From: PVC group bacterium
GTDB lineage: Bacteria; Verrucomicrobiota; Kiritimatiellia; SLAD01
Direction of reading: 5' to 3'
DNA: 38,330 bases
NCBI GenBank assembly: GCA_003562335.1
Contig: PWVE01000144.1
Coordinates: 1 to 38,330, forward strand
The notes below the pieces were generated by a model, which ran no database searches, was not told the DNA's origin, and saw only the letters and a list, made by a program, of their open reading frames with translations. The stretch's first letter is position 1, and every line of letters begins with the position of its first letter. The position numbers and the translations under genes are program-made. Shown here piece by piece: positions 1-7,453 of the stretch.

Positions 1-912
1 CCCCTGCCTGCCGATGCCGACACGCTCGAAATAACGGCCAAGTCGATCCCGCAACCGCTGGAAGTGGTCGGCTCGGTAACGTCCGACAACAAGGTCCACC
101 TCAGCGCCCGCATCCAAGCCTACGTGGATGAGGCCCCGGTTTCGGCCGGCGACCGCGTGACGCGTGGTCAACTGCTCATCCGCCTGGACGACCGCGACCT
201 GCGCACGGAAGAGCAAGCGGCCCAAGCCGCGCTGCGCCGCGCCCGCACGGAATTCGAACGCATCAAGACGCTACGCGAAAGCCTGGCCGCTACGGAACAG
301 CAACTGGTGGCCGCCGAATCAACGTTTCTGGTGACACAAGCCGACCTGGAACGCACTGAAGTGGTGCTCACCTACGCCGAGATCCGGGCGCCGTTCGACG
401 GTATTGTGGCGGATCGTCACGTGGATGCAGGCACCCTCGCCCATCCCGGGGAACGATTGGCGACCGTCTACGCCACCGACGTGATGCGCCTGGATGCGCC
501 GATTCCGGTACGACTGGTGAATTACATGGCCATCGGCGATGAGTTGACGGTCCAGCTTGAACAGCCCGACCGCACATTGACCGGCCGGGTCAACCGGATC
601 GTCGGCGAAATTGATCCCCACACGCGTACCCGAATGGTCCAAGTGCTACTGGACACAGCCGAGGAGATGATCCTGCCCGGCACGTTCGGTCGTCTGCTGC
701 TGCCCACTTCCCCGCAGGAACGTTATCTGGTGCCCGCTTCCGCGATCACGGCGGTGGGGCAACTCGATTTCGTGTATGTGGTGGTGGACGATCGCGTACT
801 CAAACGCCACATAACGACTGGGCGACGGCACGATGACCAAGTTGAAGTCCTGTCGGGCCTGCAAGCGGGCGAAGTCATCTTCGTGGAGGGACCTACTCAT
901 GGCACGCCATGA
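1..912 (+). CDS. RND efflux periplasmic adaptor (HlyD/MFP family), 5'-truncated by window edge
   Basis: The reading frame is open from base 1, so the N-terminus (signal or lipid anchor) lies outside the window; 303 codons are visible before TGA. The protein would be the periplasmic bridge between an inner-membrane RND permease and an outer-membrane channel. Visible in order are the first half of the barrel-sandwich (lipoyl-like) domain with DRVTRGQLLIRLDDRDL, a short alpha-hairpin rich in Ala/Arg/Glu, the returning lipoyl half with the family-typical AEIRAPFDGIV and DAGTLAHPGERLATV, a beta-barrel domain (VNRIVGEIDPHTRTRMVQV) and the membrane-proximal end (LVPASAI...GLQAGEVIFVEG). The gene overlaps the permease gene by 14 bases, so the two are one operon. 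The exported substrate cannot be told from this fragment. No TolC-type channel gene is visible on this side. Confidence 0.93.
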   Translation, partial: PLPADADTLEITAKSIPQPLEVVGSVTSDNKVHLSARIQAYVDEAPVSAGDRVTRGQLLIRLDDRDLRTEEQAAQAALRRARTEFERIKTLRESLAATEQQLVAAESTFLVTQADLERTEVVLTYAEIRAPFDGIVADRHVDAGTLAHPGERLATVYATDVMRLDAPIPVRLVNYMAIGDELTVQLEQPDRTLTGRVNRIVGEIDPHTRTRMVQVLLDTAEEMILPGTFGRLLLPTSPQERYLVPASAITAVGQLDFVYVVVDDRVLKRHITTGRRHDDQVEVLSGLQAGEVIFVEGPTHGTP

Positions 913-3900
913 CAACCTCTTAATGGGCATTGTCCGGACCTTCCTCACCGGCAACCTGGCCCCGCTGCTGATCCTGGTCAGCCTGCTGATCGGGGCGGGC
1001 GCGCTGTGGGTGACCCCGCGCGAGGAGGAACCGCAGATTGTGGTGCCGGTGGCCGATGTGTTGGTCAACTATCCCGGCGGCTCCGCAGCGGAAGTGGAGC
1101 AAATGGTGTCGTCGCGCCTGGAAAAATTGCTCTACCAAATTGACGGCGTTGAATACGTCTACTCCGCCTCCCGCCCCGGCCAAGCGGTGGTGACGGTCCG
1201 TTTCTTTGTGGGCGAGGACCGCGAGGAAAGCCTGATCAAGCTCTACAACAAGCTCTTCTCGAACGTGGACCAGGTTACGCCGGGCATCACCGACTGGGTG
1301 GTGAAACCGATTGAGATCGATGATGTCCCGATCATCAACGCCACGCTGTTCAGTGATCGCTACGACACGCACGCGCTCTACCGCATCGCGGAAGAAGCGG
1401 TCGATCACCTGCAGCGCATAACCGATACGGCCCGGATCACGATTCATGGCGGCGCGCCGCGCACGTTGCACGTCTATCTCGATCCCGCCCGCATCGCGGC
1501 CTATCAACTGTCGCCGCTCGACATCATGCGCGCGCTGGAAGCCGCCAATGCCCAAACGCGTAGCGGCGCATTTGATCGCAACGATCGCGTGGTACAGGTG
1601 CAGACGGGTCCCTTCCTGCAAAGCGCTGACGAAGTGAGCCTGCTCATGGTCGGGGCGCACGACGGGCGTCCGATCTACTTGCGGGACGTAGCAAAAATCG
1701 TCGATGGCCCGGCGGAGCCGACGTCCTACACCCGGCTCGGCTTCGGTCCGGCCGGTCAACCGGACCCGCAAGCCGCCGTGGCCTCCGCTGACGACTATGC
1801 TGCCGTGACGGTGGCGGTGGCCAAGAAAGGCGGCAGCAACGCCGTGCGCGTATCCCGCGCGGTGCGCGCGGAATGGGAAGCCATGCGCGGCGTGGTCGTG
1901 CCCGACGAAGTGGGCATCCAGATCACGCGCGATTACGGTGAAACGGCCAACGAAAAGGTCAACACGCTGGTCGGCTCCCTAAGCTTGGCAATTGTCACGG
2001 TGATCGGTCTGCTGGCGCTCACGATGAGCTGGCGCGAGGGATTGATTGTGGCGATTGCCGTCCCGATCACTTACTCCCTCACGTTGCTGTTCAACTATCT
2101 GATCGGCTACACCATCAACCGGGTGACGTTGTTTGCACTGATCCTGACGCTGGGCTTGTTGGTTGATGACCCGATCGTGGGCGTGGAAAACATCTATCGC
2201 CATTTACGACTGCGCAGCGCCTCGCGCCTGGACGCGATTCTCAACGCAATGAACGAGGTCATGCCGCCGATTGTGCTCTCGACGCTGGCCGTAATGGTTT
2301 CGTTTTTCCCGATGTTCTTCATCACGGGCATGATGGGTCCCTACATGGCGCCGATGGCGATGAACGTGCCGATCGCGGTACTGTTCTCGACGGTTGTGGC
2401 CTTGACTATTACGCCTACCCTGAGCCGCTTGCTGCTCAAAGTGCCGGAGAACAACGACTCCTCCACCGATTCCGGCGGCGACGGCGAAGACGATGTGACC
2501 CGTAGCGGTTTCTACCGCGTTTATCAGCGTGTCCTGGCACCGTTCATCGATTCGCCGGGCAAACGGCGGGTGTTGTTCTGGGGTACCGGCGCGCTGTTTA
2601 TCGGATCGGTGGCGTTGGCCCTGACCGGTGCGGTGCCGTTGAAGATGCTGCCGTTCGATAACAAGAACGAGTTACAAATCATTGTGGACATGCCGGAAGC
2701 CACCACGCTGGAGCGGACCGACGCCGTGGTGCGCCGGATCGAGGATGAGCTGCGCACCATCCCGGAGGTCGCCGATTTCACCGCCACGGTGGGTACGGCT
2801 TCGCCGATGGATTTTAACGGGATGGTCCGGCAATACTATTTGCGCCAAGGCCCGCACCTGGCCGATATCCGTGTCAACCTGCTGCACCATCGCCAGCGCG
2901 AAATGGATAGTCACGCGTTGGTGTTGCGGATGCGCGATGCCATAGCCGATCTGGGCGAACAATTGGACGCGAATATCAAGATCGTGGAAATCCCGCCCGG
3001 CCCGCCGGTCATGGCCACGGTGGTGGCCGAGCTGTACGGGGCCCCGGACCAGTCGTACGACGATCTCATGGCCGCCGCCCGTGTCGTGCGGGCGCGCATG
3101 CACGAGGAACCCGGAATGGTGGACATTGACGACTCGGTGGAAGCGGTCCAACCGGAATACTTTTTCCGGGTTGATCGCGAGAAGGCGGGCTTGAACGGCG
3201 TGACGGTAGCGGACGTGGTGCAGACCATGCGCATTGCGTTGGCGGGCCAGATGGCCGGCACGGTCCAGACGGACCGTGACCAAAACGAATGGCCGATCAT
3301 GGTCCGCCTGCCGCGCGCGGACCGATCCGAGCTGGAGCGCCTGGCCCTGGTGCCCGTACGCGGGGCCAATGGCGATCTCGTTCCGTTGGGCGAGCTGGGC
3401 ACGTTCGAACCGCAGGCGGTCGATCAAACGATCCTGCGCAAAAACCTCGAGCGCGTCGTGTATGTCCAGGCCGAGATGGCCGGGCGCGGTCCGGCTTATG
3501 CGGTGTTGGCCTTGCAACGTCATTTCCGGGAAAATCCGCTGCCGGCGGGTATCCGGGTCGATTGGTCGGGTGAAGGCGAATGGAAGATCACGGTGGACGT
3601 GTTCCGCGATTTGGGCATTGCGTTTGGGGTGGCGTTGTTGGGTATCTTTGTGCTGCTGGTTTATCAGACCAAATCCTACGCCATACCCGGCGTCATCATG
3701 CTAAGCATTCCCTTGACCATGATCGGAATCATGCCGGGCTTTGCCCTGCTCAACGCGTTGGTCAATCGGCCGGTGGGCGGCTACGACAATCCGGTATTCT
3801 TCACCGCTACCGCCATGATCGGCATGATTGCCTTGAGCGGAATTGTGGTTCGTAACGCGCTGGTCTTGATCGAGTTCATCCGCCAAGCCGTACAGGACGG

Positions 3901-4147
3901 CATGGCCTTGCGCGAGGCCATCCTGCGGTCGGGCGCCGTGCGTATGCGCCCGATTCTGTTGACCGCCGGCACCACCATGCTCGGCGCGTGGCCGATCACG
4001 CTCGATCCCATCTTTAGCGGCCTGGCGTGGTCCATCATATTCGGGCTGTTCGTCTCCACCGCCTTCACGCTGGTAGTGGTGCCGGCGGTTTATTACGCGA
4101 TTTATTCATCCCAAACAGGTACTGGCAAAAGTTTCATGAAAAAATGA
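899..4147 (+). CDS. RND family efflux transporter permease (AcrB-like)
   Basis: A 1082-residue inner-membrane proton-driven pump of normal length for the AcrB/HAE-type RND family. An earlier in-frame ATG exists at 833, but the start at 899 is preferred: it has a GGAGGG ribosome site at 885-890, and it gives the expected N-terminus, with a first membrane segment (LLILVSLLIGAGALWVTP) followed by the family motif REEEPQIVVP. The TM4 motif GLLVDDPIVGVENI carries the paired aspartates (D423, D424) used in proton relay. Two large periplasmic porter/docking loops and the second six-helix bundle (from GEWKITVDVFRDLGIAFG onward) are complete. The gene overlaps the adaptor gene, so both act as one pump. 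The substrate is unknown. Directly downstream are sulfur-transport type genes, which could mean the pump handles sulfur or redox stress compounds (inference). The TGA stop lies at the edge of a palindromic repeat. Confidence 0.95.
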   Translation: MARHDNLLMGIVRTFLTGNLAPLLILVSLLIGAGALWVTPREEEPQIVVPVADVLVNYPGGSAAEVEQMVSSRLEKLLYQIDGVEYVYSASRPGQAVVTVRFFVGEDREESLIKLYNKLFSNVDQVTPGITDWVVKPIEIDDVPIINATLFSDRYDTHALYRIAEEAVDHLQRITDTARITIHGGAPRTLHVYLDPARIAAYQLSPLDIMRALEAANAQTRSGAFDRNDRVVQVQTGPFLQSADEVSLLMVGAHDGRPIYLRDVAKIVDGPAEPTSYTRLGFGPAGQPDPQAAVASADDYAAVTVAVAKKGGSNAVRVSRAVRAEWEAMRGVVVPDEVGIQITRDYGETANEKVNTLVGSLSLAIVTVIGLLALTMSWREGLIVAIAVPITYSLTLLFNYLIGYTINRVTLFALILTLGLLVDDPIVGVENIYRHLRLRSASRLDAILNAMNEVMPPIVLSTLAVMVSFFPMFFITGMMGPYMAPMAMNVPIAVLFSTVVALTITPTLSRLLLKVPENNDSSTDSGGDGEDDVTRSGFYRVYQRVLAPFIDSPGKRRVLFWGTGALFIGSVALALTGAVPLKMLPFDNKNELQIIVDMPEATTLERTDAVVRRIEDELRTIPEVADFTATVGTASPMDFNGMVRQYYLRQGPHLADIRVNLLHHRQREMDSHALVLRMRDAIADLGEQLDANIKIVEIPPGPPVMATVVAELYGAPDQSYDDLMAAARVVRARMHEEPGMVDIDDSVEAVQPEYFFRVDREKAGLNGVTVADVVQTMRIALAGQMAGTVQTDRDQNEWPIMVRLPRADRSELERLALVPVRGANGDLVPLGELGTFEPQAVDQTILRKNLERVVYVQAEMAGRGPAYAVLALQRHFRENPLPAGIRVDWSGEGEWKITVDVFRDLGIAFGVALLGIFVLLVYQTKSYAIPGVIMLSIPLTMIGIMPGFALLNALVNRPVGGYDNPVFFTATAMIGMIALSGIVVRNALVLIEFIRQAVQDGMALREAILRSGAVRMRPILLTAGTTMLGAWPITLDPIFSGLAWSIIFGLFVSTAFTLVVVPAVYYAIYSSQTGTGKSFMKK

Positions 4148-4223
4148 ATGGGTTGACGACTACGGCGACGACTACGGTGGACGGATTCAAGAATCTCTTC
4201 CCGTATTCCGTAGTCGTCACCCG
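4147..4223. repeat. Palindromic dispersed repeat, copy 1
   Basis: This 77-base element begins at the last base of the RND stop codon. It holds two tandem copies of GACGACTACGG (4155-4165, 4167-4177) and a perfect 11-base inverted copy CCGTAGTCGTC at 4208-4218, enclosing a loop that reads GGACGGATTCAAGAATCTCT at its start. A second copy lies at 34777-34850 with the same stem and a near-identical loop. The duplicated stem unit is at the left here and at the right in the other copy, so the elements can be aligned in both orientations. It may also act as an RNA hairpin between the pump gene and the downstream genes, but no U-tract follows. Confidence 0.85.
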
Positions 4224-4254
4224 AATGGACGTTAGAGGATAGAAAGGAGCTACA

Positions 4255-4419
4255 ATGAATATTAAATTGATCATAGGTGCCGTCATTGGGGTAGCCGCCG
4301 GTTATGCCATTTACCGGTTTATTGGCTGTCGCACTGGCGCGTGTCCATTGAATAGTAATCCCTGGGTGTCCATGGGAATCTGGGGCGCGATTGGGGTTTT
4401 GATGGCCATCAATAAATAG
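4255..4419 (+). CDS. Small DUF6132-type membrane protein
   Basis: This 54-residue ORF is preceded by a strong AAAGGAG ribosome site at 4243-4249, five bases before the ATG. One or two membrane segments are visible: residues 4-20 (KLIIGAVIGVAAGYAIY) and 39-51. Between them is the motif GCRTGACPLNSNPW, with cysteines at 25 and 30. A GCxTGxCPxxSNP motif between short hydrophobic stretches is typical of the DUF6132 family, as remembered; these are often found beside YeeE/YedE sulfur transporters and rhodaneses. The next two genes fit that neighbourhood. Function is unknown; the cysteine pair could pass or bind sulfane sulfur (inference). It is a real gene on the grounds of its ribosome site, motif and context. 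Confidence 0.78.
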   Translation: MNIKLIIGAVIGVAAGYAIYRFIGCRTGACPLNSNPWVSMGIWGAIGVLMAINK

Positions 4420-4453
4420 GTGCGGTCAACATGATGATGGATGGGAAAGGGTC

Positions 4454-4531
4454 TACGAGGACGGCGCGAGAGCGGAAGACGATTAGAAAGATGCGCTCCA
4501 ATCGTTCACCGTTCGCGTCGCCGTTCTCGTA
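4454..4531. repeat. Fold-back (long imperfect hairpin) element
   Basis: The arms at 4454-4475 (begins TACGAGGACGGCG) and 4509-4531 (ends CGCCGTTCTCGTA) are imperfectly inverted, matching at 13 of the first 14 positions. A nested perfect stem, ACGATT at 4479-4484 with AATCGT at 4500-4505, continues the hairpin. Overall size (about 78 bases) resembles the palindromic repeat at 4147-4223 but the sequence differs. No second copy was found in this window. It lies in the gap between the DUF6132-type gene and the first YeeE/YedE gene. Confidence 0.6.
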
Positions 4532-4577
4532 AAACCGAAAAAATCCAATTATGAAAAAACAGAAAGGAGAACAACAG

Positions 4578-5096
4578 ATGAGAAAGTTCGATGATGGCGG
4601 ATGGAATCCGTACGTGGCGGGCGCGCTGGTGGGCGTGTTGGCCATCTTGTCGGTCGGTTTGACCGGCCAGTTTCTGGGCGCTTCGACCACCTTTGTCCGC
4701 ATGGCGGCAGCTATTGAGCAGGTGGTCATGCCGGCCCGGGTCGAGGCCAACGAGTACTATCAACGAGTCGCCCCGCGGTTCGACTGGCAAGCAATGGTGT
4801 TGATCGGTGTGTTGCTGGGCGCGGCCTTGGCGGCCTGGCACGACCGCTCGTTCAAGTGTGAAGCCGTGCCGCCGATGTGGGCGGAACGGTTCGGCCCAAA
4901 TATCTGGAAGCGTGGCGCGGTAGCCTTTGTGGGCGGTATCTTCGCCATGTTTGGGGCCCGGCTCGCGGACGGTTGTCCCAGCGGTCACGGGCTGAGTGGG
5001 CTGATGCAGTTGTCGGTCAGCGGTTTTCTCTCGCTGGCAGGCTTCTTTATTGGCGGTTTGGTGGTAGCTAACTTGGTGTATAGGAGGAACGCGTGA
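4578..5096 (+). CDS. YeeE/YedE-family sulfur (thiosulfate-type) transporter half, first subunit
   Basis: This is a 172-residue inner-membrane protein. The start at 4578 has AAAGGAG at 4563-4569 with eight-base spacing; an ATG at 4551 is upstream of that site and rejected. About four hydrophobic segments are visible (about 11-33, 72-87, 112-127, 143-168). The motif RLADGCPSGHGLSG with C133 matches the cysteine-containing pore motif (GCxSGHGxSG) of YeeE/YedE proteins such as TsuA, which pass thiosulfate by cysteine relay. The protein is half the length of full YeeE proteins. Its partner half is the next gene, whose ATG overlaps this stop codon by one base, so the two probably form one transporter. 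Confidence 0.88.
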   Translation: MRKFDDGGWNPYVAGALVGVLAILSVGLTGQFLGASTTFVRMAAAIEQVVMPARVEANEYYQRVAPRFDWQAMVLIGVLLGAALAAWHDRSFKCEAVPPMWAERFGPNIWKRGAVAFVGGIFAMFGARLADGCPSGHGLSGLMQLSVSGFLSLAGFFIGGLVVANLVYRRNA

Positions 5097-5620
5097 TGAA
5101 TTTGTTATGGGGCTTATTGACGGGTATTGTGTTTGGTTTTCTGCTGCAAAAAGGGCGAGTACTGCGGTACGAAAAACAACTTGGTGCGCTGCGTTTGCAA
5201 GACATGACCATCATCAAATTCATGATGTCGGGCATCCTGGTGGGCATGGTCGGTATCTACGCGCTCACCGGTTTTGGGCAGGACGTGCTGAACTTAAAGG
5301 CGACCATATTGGGTGCCAACCTGATCGGCGGCTTGTTGTTCGGGATTGGTTGGGGACTTTACGGGTTATGTCCCGGCACGGCCATCGGCGCACTGGGCGA
5401 AGGCCGCTGGCACGCGCTCTTTGGGATTGTCGGTATGTGGGTTGGCGCGGCCCTGTTTGCCACGCTTTACCCGTGGCTCACGGAAACGGTCATGACTTGG
5501 GGCGATTACGGCAAGATCACGCTACCCGACATACTGGGGCTCAACCCTTGGATCGTCATCGCCGTCATGTTGGTCGGCGTCGTGGCACTCTTCCGCTGGT
5601 TTGAAAAAGTCAGACTCTGA
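5096..5620 (+). CDS. YeeE/YedE-family (DUF6691-type) transporter half, second subunit
   Basis: A 174-residue membrane protein with five or so hydrophobic segments. It contains the second conserved cysteine motif GLYGLCPGTAIGALGEG (C92), the counterpart of the GCPSGHG motif in the preceding gene. The start at ATG 5096 overlaps the upstream stop as TGATG, with TAGGAGG at 5081-5087; a GTG at 5093 is also possible and would add one residue. Residues 13-25 (FGFLLQKGRVLRYEK) are the family-typical first segment. Split YeeE/YedE pairs of this kind usually import sulfur compounds for assimilation or detoxification. The substrate here (thiosulfate, sulfide or polysulfide) cannot be told from sequence. 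Confidence 0.88.
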   Translation: MNLLWGLLTGIVFGFLLQKGRVLRYEKQLGALRLQDMTIIKFMMSGILVGMVGIYALTGFGQDVLNLKATILGANLIGGLLFGIGWGLYGLCPGTAIGALGEGRWHALFGIVGMWVGAALFATLYPWLTETVMTWGDYGKITLPDILGLNPWIVIAVMLVGVVALFRWFEKVRL

Positions 5621-5681
5621 GATTAACCATGAGGCCGCAACTATTGCCGCCTATGATGGCACCACACCGCTGCGAGCTGTG

Positions 5682-5963
5682 TTATTCGCTCGGGATGCGC
5701 TCGTCCCGGATCTTGGTGACGAGCACCGGGGGCTGCGGTGGCCGCTTGGCTTCGGTCCGCGACATGGGCTGGATGGGACAGCAGCAGCAACCCAAGACAG
5801 ACTCCGCCGAGGAAACCGTGCGTGGTGGCGCCGGCGGTTGTACCGGATCACGCGGCGGCGGCACAAAACCTTCCTCGCCTGTACCGTCGCCTGCCAGCAC
5901 CGTGCCCGAGCACAGTGTCAGTGACAACGCAGCCAAGCCAATAGTGTATTTCTCTGTTTTCAT
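5682..5963 (-). CDS. Small secreted tetra-cysteine hypothetical protein
   Basis: A 93-residue protein whose N-terminus is a clear signal peptide: basic MKTEK, hydrophobic YTIGLAALSLTLCSGTV, and an ALA-type cleavage site near residue 24 (VLA-GDG). The mature part is proline-rich and carries four consecutive cysteines in VLGCCCCPIQP, then a basic Pro-rich tail. The longer upstream ATGs at 5981 and 6050 were rejected because the signal peptide starts cleanly at 5963; there is no good ribosome site at any of them, which lowers confidence. It converges on the YeeE/YedE pair. The CCCC cluster could bind metal or sulfur, which would suit the neighbouring sulfur genes (speculative). Overlapping + strand frames lack such features and are taken as shadows. 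Confidence 0.5.
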   Translation of the reverse strand: MKTEKYTIGLAALSLTLCSGTVLAGDGTGEEGFVPPPRDPVQPPAPPRTVSSAESVLGCCCCPIQPMSRTEAKRPPQPPVLVTKIRDERIPSE

Positions 5964-6039
5964 GTGAATAAGATTACGCATCGTAAGCCAATTGGCAAGT
6001 AAAAAAATCATAAAAATTACCATCCATATTGGGCCTTCA

Positions 6040-6165
6040 GGCTCTTGCAAAACCTACCATTCATGAGGGCAGGACGGAGCCTGCCCCTCCGGAACCTACA
6101 AAATACGCCAGTTTATTTGCCGGAGGGTCGACTTCCGTGTCGACCTCGGGGGGTTTGCAAGAGCC
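6040..6165. repeat. Nested palindromic (MITE/REP-like) intergenic element
   Basis: Outer inverted repeats GGCTCTTGCAAAACC (6040-6054) and GGGTTTGCAAGAGCC (6151-6165) match at 14 of 15 positions. Inside are two perfect seven-base hairpins: GGGCAGG/CCTGCCC (6067-6073 and 6080-6086) with loop ACGGAG, and GGTCGAC/GTCGACC (6126-6132 and 6139-6145) with loop TTCCGT, whose complement is ACGGAA. The two hairpins therefore carry nearly the same hexamer loop in opposite orientation. It codes for nothing convincing and occupies most of the 296-base gap before hisG. Confidence 0.75.
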
Positions 6166-6259
6166 TCCCTTGCAAAACGGGGGTAGACGTGGCGGGTACT
6201 TTTGTTTACTATCCGGCGCTTTCACTGAATTTGGACCACAGAAAGGGCTGTTGGCGGGT

Positions 6260-7132
6260 ATGAGCAAAGTTATATTAGGGTTGCCGAAGGGCAGCCTGCA
6301 ACAAACGACGTTTGAGATGTTAAAGAAGGCCGGCTGGACGGTGTCCGGGGGGTCACGCTCGTATGTCCCGCGCGTGGATGATCCGGAGATCGAAGCCCGG
6401 CTGATCCGGGCGCAGGAAATCAGTCGCTACGTGGAAAACGGGCACTTGGACGCCGGGATGACCGGCCATGATTGGATCGTTGAAAACGGGTCGGACGTGG
6501 TGGCGGTGGCCGAATTGGTCTATGCCAAATCCGGGATGAACCCGGTCCGCTGGGTGTTGGCGGTGCCGCAGGACTCGCCGATCCAGTCGGTTCAGGATTT
6601 GCAGGGCAAACGGATTGCCACCGAGGCCGTGGGGATTACCCGGCGGTATCTGGAACAGCACGGCGTGGAAGCTGAAGTGGAGTTTTCGTGGGGGGCCACC
6701 GAGGTTAAGGCCCCGGAATTGGTCGATGCTATTGTGGAGATCACCGAAACCGGATCTTCGCTGCGCGCCAATAACTTGCGTATCGTGGAAGATATCTTGA
6801 CGTCGACCACGCGGCTGATTGCTAATCGGGCCGCTTGGGAGGACGCCTTCAAGCGCCGTAAAATCGAGAAGTTGGCGTTGATGTTGCAAGGCGTGCTGGC
6901 GGCCGATCGCAAAGTGTTGGTCAAGCTCAATGTAGAAGCCGCCAAGCTCGATGCGGTGGCCGGGTTGTTGCCTGCAATGCACGCCCCGACCATCAATAAT
7001 TTGCGGACCGAAGGCTGGTATTCTGTAGAATCCGTGCTTGACGAAAGCGTGGTTCGCGAAATTATACCGGAACTGAAAGCGGCGGGTGCCGTGGACATCA
7101 TTGAACTGGGCTTGAATAAAGTTGTGCCTTGA
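6260..7132 (+). CDS. hisG: ATP phosphoribosyltransferase, long (HisG_L) form
   Basis: Catalyses the first step of histidine synthesis, ATP plus PRPP to phosphoribosyl-ATP, in the cytoplasm. 290 residues, the usual size of the long form. The start MSKVILGLPKGSLQQTTF is the conserved N-terminus; the frame stays open upstream to 6029, but that part is the repeat element and lacks homology. Key motifs are LPKGSL (8-13), TGHDWIVENG (68-77) and the PRPP-binding loop EITETGSSLRANNL (160-173). A C-terminal HisG_C ferredoxin-like domain (about 205-285), the site of histidine feedback, shows this is the HisZ-independent form. No other his gene is in the window, so it is an orphan. The ribosome site is weak. 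It is followed after 70 bases by a tiny ribosome-type protein gene. Confidence 0.95.
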   Translation: MSKVILGLPKGSLQQTTFEMLKKAGWTVSGGSRSYVPRVDDPEIEARLIRAQEISRYVENGHLDAGMTGHDWIVENGSDVVAVAELVYAKSGMNPVRWVLAVPQDSPIQSVQDLQGKRIATEAVGITRRYLEQHGVEAEVEFSWGATEVKAPELVDAIVEITETGSSLRANNLRIVEDILTSTTRLIANRAAWEDAFKRRKIEKLALMLQGVLAADRKVLVKLNVEAAKLDAVAGLLPAMHAPTINNLRTEGWYSVESVLDESVVREIIPELKAAGAVDIIELGLNKVVP

Positions 7133-7202
7133 CGCCAAGGCGGCCATCGGGCATACGTGTCCGTCACCGCCGGACAGGTTATAGTAGCTAAGGAAATACC
7201 GT

Positions 7203-7292
7203 ATGGGAACCATCAAGAAACAGCGCCGCAGGAAAATGGCGAAACACAAGCGCCGTAAACGCCTGAAGGCCGACCGCCACAAGAAGAAATAA
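7203..7292 (+). CDS. bS22-like AURKAIP1/COX24-domain small basic protein
   Basis: A 29-residue ORF too short for most gene callers. The product MGTIKKQRRRKMAKHKRRKR followed by LKADRHKKK is more than half Lys/Arg. The pattern KKxRRxKxxKHKRRKRLK is that of bacterial proteins annotated AURKAIP1/COX24 domain, related to mitochondrial mS38 and to mycobacterial 30S protein bS22, which bind rRNA in the small subunit. AAGGA at 7190-7194 lies eight bases before the ATG. A ribosomal role follows from the family resemblance and is not proved here. It sits 70 bases after hisG and 161 bases before the TPR lipoprotein gene. Confidence 0.85.
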   Translation: MGTIKKQRRRKMAKHKRRKRLKADRHKKK

Positions 7293-7453
7293 CAGGGGCT
7301 TACCGCTGCCCGACCGATGGTTTCCGGTTTATTGGGTTATCTGCCGCTGCGCATTCGCGGCTGCAACGGAAGTTGTGTGCTTGCAAACATCGTGTGGAAG
7401 GGGAATATTGCCCCTACGTTACGGGCAACTCACCAGATCGATGGGAACACATG

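Noticed and set aside
919-4068. Long antisense and alternate-frame ORFs inside the RND permease gene
   Set aside because: Their products are His/Arg-rich, without domains or ribosome sites, as expected for shadows of a GC-rich gene. The sense frame is a complete RND permease.
5601-5967. Plus-strand ORFs opposite the small tetra-cysteine gene
   Set aside because: They lack ribosome sites and recognisable motifs; one begins inside the YeeE/YedE gene. The minus frame has a clear signal peptide.
6029-6259. N-terminal extension of hisG
   Set aside because: The extra 77 codons cover the nested repeat and have no HisG similarity; the conserved N-terminus begins at 6260.
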